Assembly: GCF_033118175.1 (NCBI RefSeq)
Contig: NC_083691.1
Location: forward strand, 17,333,001 to 17,397,000
Direction: 5' to 3'
DNA from: Dama dama
Lineage: Eukaryota > Chordata > Mammalia > Artiodactyla > Cervidae
DNA length: 64,000 nucleotides
Both the position numbers and the translations under genes were made by a program. The notes below the pieces were generated by a model. The model had not been told where the DNA came from. It searched no databases and saw only the letters and a program-made list of their open reading frames with translations. Positions 45,231 through 56,372 of the stretch are shown in pieces (position 1 is the stretch's first letter; the number at the start of each line of letters is the position of its first letter).

Positions 45231-46499
45231 AACTGACAAATTTTCATGATAAAATTTGATTCTGAGAAGCCATCAAGGCAGGAAGATACATCAAAACGGA
45301 TCACAGCTCAGCATTAAGGTAACTTAGAATTGTGTGATGGCTCAGACTTTAGTGAAAACTTTGGTGCTTTGTACAAGATATGAAATGTCAATAATCTTCA
45401 GTCTCTTCACTGATGATGTGAAAATAATAGAACTGGACAGGATTGCAAAGGTTTCCTGGAGCATGAAATCAATTACCCCTAATCTACTTTAGTACTTAAT
45501 CATATGTTATCTTATCTTGCCTGTTTTAAGGTCCGTCTACCTCATCTTTATAAACATATTGTAAAGCCATCCCAACCATAACATAAATCATCCTTATATT
45601 GTTTGTAAAGTGTTTGGACAATCTTCTGTGTTGATGACTAGGATGGAGGAGTCCCACTGGCCTATGTTCAGGTCCTGTCTCCAATCACTTACTGGTTCCA
45701 TGTGCTTGAGAAATTGACTTCTCTTCTCTGCAGGATACTTTGGGCATAGTATCCAACCCCTCTGAGCCTGAACCTCAGTTTCTTGACCTATAAAGTAAGA
45801 ATGATGATATCTCCTTAAAGATGTAGTGAAGAGATCAACAGAGAATGGTAAGGGCATTGGCACAGTGCCTGGCTCACAGACTCCTTCCAGAAATGCAACT
45901 CATAATGAAGCATGCAAAGCACTGGGAAAGGATAGAACTTAAGGATTAATCAACTCTCTCCTCCCAAACCCAGTCCAGAATAGAGGGGCAGACACTCCTC
46001 CTTTGTGCGGTCTCTCTTTATCTCCATCAAGATGCACTAAAAGCCCTAGATGAATGTTTCTTGAATTAAATTGAAACCAAACTCTGATTTTATTGAAAAA
46101 ATATACCAAAAATAGAAAAGGAAGATGAAAGCCCTCATTATACCCAATGATGCTGTCTACTGAGGGAAGGTCGAATCATGCTGTGGGTTTCTGAACAATC
46201 ACAAAACCAGCTAGAGGCAGCCAATGCAAGATACTGTTGAGAAGTCTTAGAACAAAGTGGTGGGCAGGTGGGGAGGCTGGCAGAGCTTCCAGGGACCTTG
46301 AAGCCAGGCTGGGACTGGATGAATGGCCTTGGTGGTTAGGAACAAAGGCATTAATGTGCTAATTCTCTTTGTGATTCTGAGTATAAATGTCCTGGTCCCT
46401 GGAGTCCACAGGCATGACAGATGATGACGAAGGGGCCAAATGTTCTCCCTGGCCCAGGCTGGCTGACACCTGGCCAGCATCTTTAAACAATGAATGATG
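45231..46499. other. Unique DNA with one MIR
   Basis: Apart from the MIR (45640-45890) nothing was recognised. A 161-codon minus frame (46247-46732) has no domain and runs into an L1 3' end. Confidence 0.5.
45640..45890 (+). mobile_element. MIR SINE
   Basis: Plus-oriented MIR: ttcaggtcctgtctccaatc, gcttgagaaattgacttctc, gaacctcagtttcttgacct, ataaagtaagaatgatgata, ggcacagtgcctggctcaca. It is one of the better preserved MIRs here. Confidence 0.75.
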
Positions 46500-46852
46500 T
46501 TTGTGCATAAAGTACAGAACAGACTTTTGGACTCTGTGGGAGAAGGCAAGGGTGGGAAGTTTCGAGAGAACAGCATTGAAATATGTATATTATCAAGGGT
46601 GAAACAGATCACCAGCCCAGGTTGGATGCATGAGACAAGTGCTCGGGGCTGGTGCACTGGGAAGACCCAGAGGGATCTGGTGGAGAGGGAGGTGGGAGGG
46701 GGGATCGGCATGGGGAATACATGTAAATCCATGGCTGATTCATGTCAATGTATGGCAAAAACCACTACAATATTGTAAAGTAATTAGCCTCCAACTAATA
46801 AAAATAAATGGAAAAAAAAAAAGAAATTGATACCAGAAAAAAAAAAAAAAAA
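46500..46852 (+). mobile_element. Bovine-type L1 3' end
   Basis: 3' UTR of a young bovine L1: gacttttggactctgtggga, gcattgaaatatgtatatta, gttggatgcatgagacaagt, tgtaaatccatggctgattc, aaagtaattagcctccaact, aataaaaataaatgg, then an A-rich tail to 46852. 5'-truncated, with no coding sequence. The close match to wording I know suggests a recent insertion. Confidence 0.92.
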
Positions 46853-47349
46853 GCACACTTTGCTAAGCTGTGCCCATTACCAAGCAAATCATGGAATATC
46901 ATGGTGAGACAGAACACCAGAGGTCTGTCCTCCACAACTAAATTTCTCTGTATGCTGAATCTTTCATTAACAGGGAAATCTCTCCCCTCTCCTTCAACCC
47001 AGTCATTCATCATGGATTCTGTCAATATTGTCTGATTTCCAACGAGGCCAGGAGGAGAGAGTGATAAAACCCAGCCTTACTTTGTGAGGCCTCCAGTCTG
47101 ACATGGCCAGCAGGCTTCACCCCTTCTTTCTTAGCACCTTCTCCTAAACCCACGCTTCCCTTCCAATTCCCAGTGACTCTTGAAGAAGGGTAGGGACACA
47201 GATAAGCTCAAGTCAAATTAAATAAAAATCTCCAGTAAGGAGTCAGAGACTCTTTACAGGCTCTCTCCAGTAAAGAAATCGGGGTCTCTCGAGAGGCCAG
47301 TCTAGTCAACCATTGATTAGTGGCTGAAAATATCTGAGTTTTGCTACTA
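46853..47349. other. Unique DNA
   Basis: Nothing recognised. It separates an L1 tail from the next BovB. Confidence 0.5.
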
Positions 47350-49248
47350 CCAGACATGAAATGCAAAAAGGCAAAATGGTTGTCTGAGGAGGCCTTACAA
47401 GTAGCTATGAAAAGAAGAGAAGTGAAAGGCAAAGGAAAAAAGGAAAGAGATACCCATTTGAATGCAGAGTTCCAAAGAATAGCAAGGAGAGATAAGAGAG
47501 ACTTCCTCAGTGATCAATGCAAAGATATAGAGAAAACAATAGAATGGGAAAGACTAGAGATCTCTTCAAGAAAATTAGAGATACCAAGGGAACATTTCAT
47601 GAAAAGATGAGCACACTAAAGGACAGAAATAGTATGGACCTAACAGAAACAGAAAATATTAATAAGAGGTGGCAAGAATACACAGAAGAACTCTACAAAA
47701 AAGATCTTCATGACCCAGATAATCACAATGATGTGATCACTCACCTAGGGCCAGACATCCTGGAATGCGAAGTCAAGTGGACCTTAGGAAGCATCACTAA
47801 AAACAAAGCTAGTGGAGGTGATGGAAATCCAGTTGAGCTATTTTGAATTCTAAAAGACGATGCTGTGAAAGTGCTGCACTCATGGCCACAGGACTGGAAA
47901 AGGTCAGTTTCCATTCCTATCCCAAAGAAAAGCAATGCCAAAGAATGCTCAAACTACTGCACAATTGCACTCATCTCACATGCTAGCAAAGTAATGCTCA
48001 AAATTGTCCAAGCCAGGTTTCAACAGTATGTGAACTGTGAACTTCCAGATGTTCAGGCTGGATTTAGAAAAGGCAGAGGAACCAGAGAACAAATCACCAA
48101 CATCAGTTGGATCATTGAAAGAGCAAGAGAGTTCCAGAAAAACATCAACTTCTACTTTATTGACTATGCCAAAGCCTTTGACTCTGTGGATCACAACAAA
48201 CTGGAAAATTTTGAAAGAGATGGGAATACCAGACCACCTGACCTGGCTCCTGAGAAATCTGTATGCAGGTCAAGAAGTAACAGCTATAACTGGACATGGA
48301 ACAACAGACTGGTTCCAAATAGGGAAAGGCATACATCAAGGCTGTGTATTGTCACCATGCTTATTTAACTTATATGCAGAGTACATCATGAGAAATGCTG
48401 GGCTGGATGAAAAACAAGCTGGAATCAAGATTGCTGGAAGAAATATCAATAACCTCAGATATGCAGATGACACCCCACTTATAGCAAAAATCGAAGAAGA
48501 ACTAAAGAGCCTCTTGATGAAAGTGAAAGAGGAGAGTGAAAAAGGTGGCTTAAAACTCAACATTCAGAAAACTAAGATCATGGAATCTGGTTGCGTCACT
48601 TCATGCAAATAGATGGGGAAATAGTGGAAACAGTGACAGACTTCATTTTTGGGGGGCTCCAAAATCACTGCAGATGGTGACTGCAGCCATGAAATTAAAA
48701 GACATTCCCTCCTTGGAAGAAAATCTATGACCAACCTAGACAGCATATTAAAAGCCAGAGACATTACTTTGCCAACAAAGGCCCATCTAGTCAAAGCTAT
48801 GGCTTTTCCAGTAGTCATGTATGGATGTGAGAGTTGGACCATAAAGAAAGCTGAGCACCAAAGAATTGATGCTTTTGAACTGTGGCATTGGAGAAGACTC
48901 TTGAGAGTCCCTTGGACTGCAAGGAGATTCAACCAGTTTTCATCCTAAAGGAAATCAGTCCTGAATATTCATTGGAAGGACTGATGCTGAAGCTGAAACT
49001 CCAAAACTTTGGCCACCTGATGTGAAGAACTGACTCATACGAAAAGACCCTGATGCTGGGAAAGATTGGAGGTGGGAGGAGAAAGGGATGACAGAGGATG
49101 AGATGGTTGGATGGCATCACCGACTCAATGGACGTGAGTTTGAGTAAACTCTGGGAGTTGGCGATGAACAGGGAGGCCTGAGGTGCTGCAGTCCATGGGG
49201 TCGCAAAGAGACAGACACAGCTGAGCGACTGAAATGAACTGAACTGAG
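47350..49248 (+). mobile_element. BovB LINE, 1.9 kb, best-preserved RT
   Basis: 5'-truncated BovB from the linker (atgaaatgcaaaaaggcaaa) through RT and C-terminus to the terminal gactgaaatgaactgaactg. Relative to other copies, about 35 bases are missing near 47880, between gtgctgcact and catggccacagg. Two bases are missing near 48203, which shifts frame after VDHNKL. Several stops are present, so it is inactive. The YADD box (48460-48471) is intact. Confidence 0.95.
47865..48612 (+). pseudogene. BovB reverse transcriptase, frameshifted
   Basis: Two overlapping frames (47865-48368 and 48037-48612) together cover the RT core. The first gives DWKRSVSIPIPKKSNAKECS, VQARFQQYVNCELPDVQAGF and the palm A motif FYFIDYAKAFDSVDHNKL. 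The second gives TDWFQIGKGIHQGCVLSPCL (motif B area) and NLRYADDTPLIAK with the two catalytic Asp residues. All three catalytic aspartates survive but lie in different frames because of the 2-base loss. The functional enzyme would copy RNA at a nicked target. Confidence 0.85.
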
Positions 49249-50756
49249 CCACCAGACAACTAAAAAGAGGGTAAAATGGTATAAATATGATCATGTGTAG
49301 AGCTTGGACTGTTGTGTGTAAAAACAAACCTTATTGGCAGGTCAACATTTTTTCCCTGGATTCTAAAACCAAATCTAACAGCCTTGGGAATATCAACCTT
49401 GGAAATATCTGCAGTAACAGACAGTGTGTTAATAAAAGAGCACTTGAATTTGGTTCTCAAATATAGATTATGCAGAATCATTGAATCTCAACTCTCCGAA
49501 TATTTCTTACTGTTGTGTAAACAGCATGTGATATACTTTCAACTTCTAGGAGTGAAGTTATCCAGTGTTTAATAAGAACTTACTTTTTAACCTGCTCTAT
49601 AATAGGTCTTTCAAGACAAAGAGGATTTTAAGACAGGACTCCTGCTCTGCAGAAATTACAACCTGTGAGGATAACATGAAAACAAAATATAATACAACAA
49701 ACAGAAAGAATTTATTTGGTGGTGACTTGTGTGTCAGACTATAAGCACATGCCAAGTGGGGATGGATGAGATGGTGACAAGCCTGGAGTGGCTGGAGGTG
49801 GGCAGCAGGGAGAAGGTGACCTTCTTAATGTAAAGCACATGCATTCTCACCCAGAAAATTTTTGGGGGAGCCCCAGCTGGGCCTCTGCACTCAGAGACAG
49901 AAGAAAGGTTAGAGCTGACCCGAACCTGGCCATGCACCACAAAACCACAGAAACTCCACAGAAGTTTCAGAGAGGAACCTTTTAGTTCCACCTCAGCAGA
50001 AAGGAGAGGAGTCTTTAGTTCATGTGGATACAAAACACAGAGCTTCTCTAAAAGTTTGCAAATTCCCACTTCATTCTCACCATTTTCCAGCTGTGCCAAT
50101 GTGGTGGTTGTGTCATGGGAATGCCAAGGAGTCGCACGCAAATGCAACCATTACAGCTCAGACATCATACAGCCTGGCAGTGCATTGGTATATAGCTGAT
50201 GGTGACTTAACAGCCAAATTCCCCATGTGCTTTGGAGAGAATTTCCACCACCCGTGATGCCAGCTGACTAGTCAGGACTGTCTTGAGTGTCAGGGAATTT
50301 AGGCAATGTTTATAGTGATCAAAGTTCTGAAGTTAATATCCTCAGGGGTTGGTCAAATTCTTCACTACTTAGCTACGCTTTTAGCTAGGCCACACAGTGT
50401 CTTCAGACTGGTGCAGAGCATTTTAGTGCTGTATTTTAAAACCATGATTCAGTTTCATGAATCCATATCAAGGCAGAGTGTGTTCCAGGCACCCTACAAG
50501 ACATAGGAATAGATAGATAAGCAAGCTGTATTTCCTGCTCTTAATGAGGACCTAGTTTGACAAGAAAAGCAGAAGCAAATCAGTACAAAGATCATGACAA
50601 GTAAAGAATTACATTAAGTAGGCTACATGTGTTATAGTGCATGTCTGGGGCACAACAAAACTACAAACGTATGAAGCTTTCATGGAACCATTCGACCACA
50701 ATTTTCTCCTTGATTGTAAAATAATGGTATATTTGTACAGAACATGGGTTGAGCTG
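49249..50756. other. Unique DNA with old-repeat traces
   Basis: Stretches at 49595-49690 and 50463-50640 resemble unassigned ancient repeats (aggactcctgctctgcagaa, ggcaccctacaagacatagg). A 137-codon minus frame (49734-50147) has no domain. Confidence 0.4.
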
Positions 50757-50962
50757 TGTGTTAGTCACTCAGTCAGGTCCGACTCAGCAAACCCCATGGA
50801 CTGCAGCCCGCCAGGCTGCTCCATCCATGGGATTCTCCAAGCAAGAATACTGGAGTGGGTTGCCATTCCCTTCTCCAGGGGATCTTCCTGACCCAGGGAT
50901 CAAACCCAGGTCTCCCTCATTGGAGGCAGATTATTTACTGTGTAAACCACCAGGGAAACTCA
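50757..50962 (-). mobile_element. Bov-tA SINE
   Basis: Inverted full-length element: ttagtcactcagtcaggtcc, gccaggctgctccatccatg, ttctccaggggatcttcctg, inverted B box gggatcaaacccaggtctcc, end aaaccaccagggaaactc. Confidence 0.93.
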
Positions 50963-50992
50963 TTGTATAGAACACAGTTTTGTGTTTGTTTG

Positions 50993-52315
50993 TTTGTTAA
51001 TTTTATTGGAGTATAGTTGATTCATAATGCTGTTACAGTTTCAGGTGCAGCAAAAGTGATTCGATTGTAAGTATACATATATTCATTTTTTTCAGATTCT
51101 TTTCCCATACAGCTTATCACAGAATATTGAGGAGAGTTCCCTGTGCTATACAGTAGGTCCTAGTTAGTTATCTATCTTATATAGAGAGAGTGGTGTGTGT
51201 GTGTTAACCCCTAATTTATCCTTCCCATGTTTCCCCTTTGGTAACCATAAGTTTGCTTTTGATATCTGTAAGTCTGTTTCTGTTTTGCAAATAAGTTCAT
51301 TTGCATCATATTTTTAACAATTAGATTCCACATATGAGTGATATCATATGATATTTGTCTTTCTCTGACTGACTTCACTTTATGTCATGTATGATAATCT
51401 CTAGATCCATCCAGGTTGCTGCAAATAGCATTCTTTTGTTCCTTTTTGATGGATGACCAACCTAGACAGCACATTAAAAAGCAGAGACATTACTTTGCCA
51501 ACAAAGGTCCATCTAGTCAAGGCTATGGTTTTTCCAGTGGTCATGTATGGATGTGAGAGTTGGACCGTGAAGAAAGCTGAACCCTGAAGAATTCATGCTT
51601 TTGAACTGTGGTGTTGGAGAAGACTCTTGAGAGTCCCTTGGACTGCAAGGAGATCCAACCAGTCCATCCTAAAGGAGATCAGTCCTGGGTGTTCATTGGA
51701 AGAACTGATGCTGAAGCTGAAACTCCAGTACTTTGGCCACCTCATGCGAAGAGTTGACTCATTGGAAAAGACCCTGATGCTGGGAGGGATTGGGGGCAGA
51801 AGGAGAAGGGGACAACAGAGGATGAGATGGCTGGATGGCATCACCGACTCGATGGACATGGGTTTGAGTAAACTCCGGAAGTTGGTGATGGACAGGGAGG
51901 CCTGGCGTGCTGCGATTCATGGGGTCGCAAAGAGTCAGACACGACTGAGCGACTGAACTGAACTGAACTGAATATTCCATTGTATGCATCTACCACATCC
52001 TCTTTGTCCATTCATCTGTCAATGGACATCTAGGTTGCTTCCACATCCTGGCTATTGTTAATAGTGCTGCGATGAATATAGGGGTGCATGTATCTTTTTG
52101 AATTATGGTTTTCTCTGGATATATGTCTAGGAGTGGGATTGCTGGATCATATGGTAGCTCTATTTTTCATTTTTTGAAGAATCTCCATACTGTACTCTAT
52201 AGTAGCTATATCAGTTTACATTCCCACCAACAGTGTAGGGGGGTTTCCTTTTCTCCAAACTGTCTCCACCATTTATTGTTTGTAGACTTTTTGATACCTG
52301 ATATTTATAACAATG
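50993..52315 (-). mobile_element. L1 LINE 3' part, split by BovB
   Basis: Two collinear parts, 50993-51453 (3' UTR) and 51973-52315 (ORF2 C-terminal region), minus orientation. The first has gagtatagttgattcataat, gtgctatacagtaggtccta, ggtaaccataagtttgcttt and tccacatatgagtgatatca. After the BovB interruption it resumes with atattccattgtatgcatct, ggatatatgtctaggagtgg and tacattcccaccaacagtgt. No open frame of note. Confidence 0.9.
51454..51972 (+). mobile_element. BovB 3' 519 bp inserted in L1
   Basis: 5'-truncated BovB starting gatgaccaacctagacagca and ending gactgaactgaactgaactg. It lies within the L1 between ccttttt and atattccattg, with a small loss of expected L1 bases at the right junction. 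It reads close to other young copies. Its 109-codon frame (51627-51956) encodes the C-terminal region without interruption (MRVPWTARRSNQSILKEISP to AIHGVAKSQTRLSD). Confidence 0.93.
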
Positions 52316-52864
52316 TAAGAAATGAAGGAGGTCCTGAAAGCACACTACCTGTTGTGTTTTTTTTAAATAAGCAAGGACTCCTTTTTCTCATTCCATATCA
52401 AGTTTTTTTTAAAAATGCAAGGAGGTAGTTTCTCTTAGAAGATTTCCTACTTTTAAGAATATAAATCATACTAATTTATATGAAATAATTTGAATTTCTT
52501 TAATGTGAGATGAAATGCTCAGATTGCAAGAGAATAACTGCTGCAGCATTTTAACACCTCATACCTCAGATTTCCACATTCACGCCCTTATTCCCCAAAT
52601 TAGAAATCTCTAACCAATCAAGGCTTCATTTTATTTTCTGTATAATTGGCAGATTTGACTAGATAATTTCCACATTTCCTTTCTACTCTAAAATAACCAA
52701 CACATTAACTATCCAGGGAGAGCACGCACAAAGGAACCATGGAAAGAGCGCAGACGCAACTGGGTGGTTCTTATCTGTCTGCTTGTCAGCTGTGTGGCCG
52801 CTTCTCTGTCCCTAAAGTGAAGCGAACGACCCTTCCTTCAAGTCCATTTGTAAGGAATAAGTCA
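52316..52864. other. Unique DNA
   Basis: Nothing recognised. Opposing frames at 52739-52968 cross into the hAT remnant. Confidence 0.5.
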
Positions 52865-53102
52865 GCAGCCCCCAAATGTTTTGGCAGCAGGGATCGGTTT
52901 TGTGGAAGACAAAGGTTCCATGGGCGGTGGGGGGAAGAAGGCAGGGAGACTGTTTCAGGATGATTCAAGCATGTTGGGGGGTGGCCGCAAAGAGAGATGA
53001 AGCTTCACTCACGCACCCATCACTCACCTCTGCTGTGGGAACTGCTTCCCCACAGGCCACAGACCCACAATGGTCCACGGCCCGGGAGTTGGGGACCCCT
53101 GG
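52865..53102. mobile_element. hAT-type DNA transposon remnant
   Basis: Terminal parts of a non-autonomous hAT-like element. Left end cagcccccaaatgttttggc then agggatcggttttgtggaag, and right end ccacggcccgggagttgggg, acccctgg. The ends are imperfect inverted repeats (cccccaa / ttgggga). Most of the interior is deleted. The family (Charlie-like) cannot be fixed without a search. Confidence 0.7.
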
Positions 53103-53139
53103 ATTAGATGAGGTGTCAGCTGGGAAGCAGCAGTATGAT

Positions 53140-53196
53140 AGGTGACAGTAGCAGCAGCAGCAGTAGTAGTAGCAATACTAGTAGCAGCAGTAGTAG
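53140..53196. repeat. (AGC/AGT)n triplet repeat leading into minisatellite
   Basis: Uninterrupted AGC and AGT triplets with one aatactagtagc module, immediately before the first full repeat unit. It is the likely seed of the array (inference). Confidence 0.85.
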
Positions 53197-55765
53197 TCAC
53201 TAGGAGTAGTTATGGTCATGGCAGTAGCAAGAACAGTAGTAGCAATACTAGTAGCAATACTAGTAGCAGCGGTAGTAGTCACTAGGAGCAGTTATGGTCA
53301 TGGCAGTAGCAAGAACAGTAGTAGCAATACTAGTAGCAATACTAGTAGCAGCGGTAGTAGTCACTAGGAGTAGTTATGGTCATGGCAGTAGCAATACTAG
53401 TAGCAATACTAGTAGCAGCGGTAGTAGTCACTAGGAGTAGTTATGGTCATGGCAGTAGCAATACTAGTAGCAATACTAGTAGCAGCGGTAGTAGTCACTA
53501 GGAGTAGTTATGGTCATGGCAGTAGCAATACTAGTAGCAATACTAGTAGCAGCGGTAGTAGTCACTAGGAGTAGTTATGGTCATGGCAGTAACAATACTA
53601 GTAGCAATACTAGTAGCAGCGGTAGTAGTCACTAGGAGTAGTTATGGTCATGGCAGTAGCAATACTAGTAGCAATACTAGTAGCAATACTAGTAGCAGCG
53701 GTAGTAGTCACTAGGAGCAGTTATGGTCATGGCAGTAGCAAGAACAGTAGTAGCAATACTAGTAGCGATACTAGTAGCAGCGGTAGTAGTCACTAGGAGT
53801 AGTTATGGTCATGGCAGTAGCAATACTAGTAGCAGCGGTAGTAGTCACTAGGAGTAGTTATGGTCATGGCAGTAGCAATACTAGTAGCAATACTAGTAGC
53901 AGCAGTAGTAGTCACTAGGAGCAGTTATGGTCATGGCAGTAGCAAGAACAGTAGTAGCAATACCAGTAGCAATACTAGTAGCAGCGGTAGTAGTCACTAG
54001 GAGTAGTTATGGTCATGGCAGTAGCAATACTAGTAGCAATACTAGTAGCAGCGGTAGTAGTCACTAGGAGTAGTTATGGTCATGGCAGTAGCAATACTAG
54101 TAGCAATACTAGTAGCAGCGGTAGTAGTCACTAGGAGTAGTTATGGTCATGGCAGTAGCAATACTAGTAGCAATACTAGTAGCAGCGGTAGTAGTCACTA
54201 GGAGTAGTTATGGTCATGGCAGTAGCAATACTAGTAGCAATACTAGTAGCAGTGGTAGTAGTCACTAGGAGTAGTTATGGTCATGGCAGTAGCAATACTA
54301 GTAGCAATACTAGTAGCAGCGGTAGTAGTCACTAGGAGTAGTTATGGTCATGGCAGTAGCAATACCAGTAGCAATACTAGTAGCAGCGGTAGTAGTCACT
54401 AGGAGTAGTTATGGTCATGGCAGTAGCAATACTAGTAGCAGCGGTAGTAGTCACTAGGAGTAGTTATGGTCATGGCAGTAGCAATACTAGTAGCAATACT
54501 AGTAGCAGTGGTAGTAGTCACTAGGAGTAGTTATGGTCATGGCAGTAGCAATACTAGTAGCAATACTAGTAGCAGCGGTAGTAGTCACTAGGAGTAGTTA
54601 TGGTCATGGCAGTAGCAATACCAGTAGCAATACTAGTAGCAGCGGTAGTAGTCACTAGGAGTAGTTATGGTCATGGCAGTAGCAATACTAGTAGCAGCGG
54701 TAGTAGTCACTAGGAGTAGTTATGGTCATGGCAGTAGCAATACCAGTAGCAATACTAGTAGCAGCGGTAGTAGTCACTAGGAGTAGTTATGGTCATGGCA
54801 GTAGCAATACTAGTAGCAGCGGTAGTAGTCACTAGGAGTAGTTATGGTCATGGCAGTAGCAATACTAGTAGCAATACTAGTAGCAGCGGTAGTAGTCACT
54901 AGGAGTAGTTATGGTCATGGCAGTAGCAATACTAGTAGCAATACTAGTAGCAGCGGTAGTAGTCACTAGGAGTAGTTATGGTCATGGCAGTAGCAATACT
55001 AGTAGCAATACTAGTAGCAGCGGTAGTAGTCACTAGGAGTAGTTATGGTCATGGCAGTAGCAATACTAGTAGCAGCGGTAGTAGTCACTAGGAGTAGTTA
55101 TGGTCATGGCAGTAGCAATACTAGTAGCAATACTAGTAGCAGCGGTAGTAGTCACTAGGAGTAGTTATGGTCATGGCAGTAGCAATACTAGTAGCAATAC
55201 TAGTAGCAGCGGTAGTAGTCACTAGGAGTAGTTATGGTCATGGCAGTAGCAATACTAGTAGCAATACTAGTAGCAGCGGTAGTAGTCACTAGGAGTAGTT
55301 ATGGTCATGGCAGTAGCAATACTAGTAGCAATACTAGTAGCAGCGGTAGTAGTCACTAGGAGTAGTTATGGTCATGGCAGTAGCAATACTAGTAGCAATA
55401 CTAGTAGCAGCGGTAGTAGTCACTAGGAGCAGTTATGGTCATGGCAGTAGCAAGAACAGCAGTAGCAATACTAGTAGCAATACTAGTAGCAGCGGTAGTA
55501 GTCACTAGGAGTAGTTATGGTCATGGCAGTAGCAATACTAGTAGCAGCGGTAGTAGTCACTAGGAGTAGTTATGGTCATGGCAGTAGCAATACTAGTAGC
55601 AATACTAGTAGCAGCGGTAGTAGTCACTAGGAGTAGTTATGGTCATGGCAGTAGCAATACTAGTAGCAATACTAGTAGCAGCGGTAGTAGTCACTAGGAG
55701 TAGTTATGGTCATGGCAGTAGCAAGAACAGCAGTAGCAATAGCAGCAATAGTAGCAGCCGCAGCA
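53197..55765. repeat. Hierarchical minisatellite, 38 units of 55-82 bp
   Basis: I located the anchor tcactaggag 38 times between 53197 and 55691. The 37 intervals are 67 bp (25), 55 (6), 82 (5) and 79 (1), which sum exactly to 2494. The basic 67-bp unit is a 40-bp block (ggtagtagtcactaggagta onward to ggcagtagc), two 12-bp modules aatactagtagc, and agc. The 55 and 79 classes have one or three modules. The 82 class has a 15-bp addition (aagaacagtagtagc). Units are near-identical apart from scattered single changes. The 12-bp module contains ACTAGT. All three plus frames are rich in TAG, so the array is not coding. Confidence 0.97.
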
Positions 55766-56029
55766 TGGTATCCACTAAAATCATAGAGACTGCACCATCT
55801 GAACGGAAGTCTAGAGATGGTGCCGAATTCAGGCCCACTGGATCTGCGGCTCCTGAACTGTATGCACCTGTTCTGTGATGAGAAGGTCCGCTTCACCCTG
55901 GTCTCCACTGTTCATTCTGGTGTCTGCTGCTCAAGGTTCTAAGCTGGCTGCTGGCCTGGTCAAAGCCGCATGCTCCCTGGGTTCTTCTTTCTCCTTCTTG
56001 AGAAGCTACATTAGCCTTCTGGAGAATGA
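55766..56029. other. Unique flank of minisatellite
   Basis: No repeat recognised. It holds the end of a chance frame (55639-55878) that starts inside the array. Confidence 0.5.
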
Positions 56030-56372
56030 TCTTTTTTTATACTGAGGTGTCATTCGTTCATCACCACACAGGTGACCCCCTTTACCCATTTCATCTCCTC
56101 CCTCATCCCTTTGGTAACCAGCACTCTGTTTTCTGTGTCAGTGTGTTTGCTTTTATTTAGTTTGGCTTGTTCATTTATTTTGTTTGTTATATTTCACATA
56201 TGAGTGAAATCATATGGTTTGTGTTTCTCCATCTGACATGTCACATGGCATGATCCTTCAAGTTGCATCTGTATTGTAAAAAATGACAAGATTTTATCTT
56301 TTGTGGCTGAATAGTATTCCTGTGTGTGCATGTACCACATCTTTATTCATTTACCCTGGGTTCTCTCTCATC
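56030..56372 (-). mobile_element. L1 LINE fragment
   Basis: Minus-oriented L1: ccctttggtaaccagcactc, acatatgagtgaaatcatat, tgtggctgaatagtattcct, tgtaccacatctttattcat. Older than the copy at 51 kb. Confidence 0.78.

Noticed and set aside
46247..46732. 161-codon minus-strand frame
   Set aside because: Runs from unique DNA into the 3' end of an L1 on its non-coding strand. No domain.
53197..55765. Regular repeat array considered as CRISPR or as a repeat-protein gene
   Set aside because: No unique spacers. The units are contiguous, the genome is mammalian, and unit lengths of 3n+1 with frequent TAG codons exclude a coding array.
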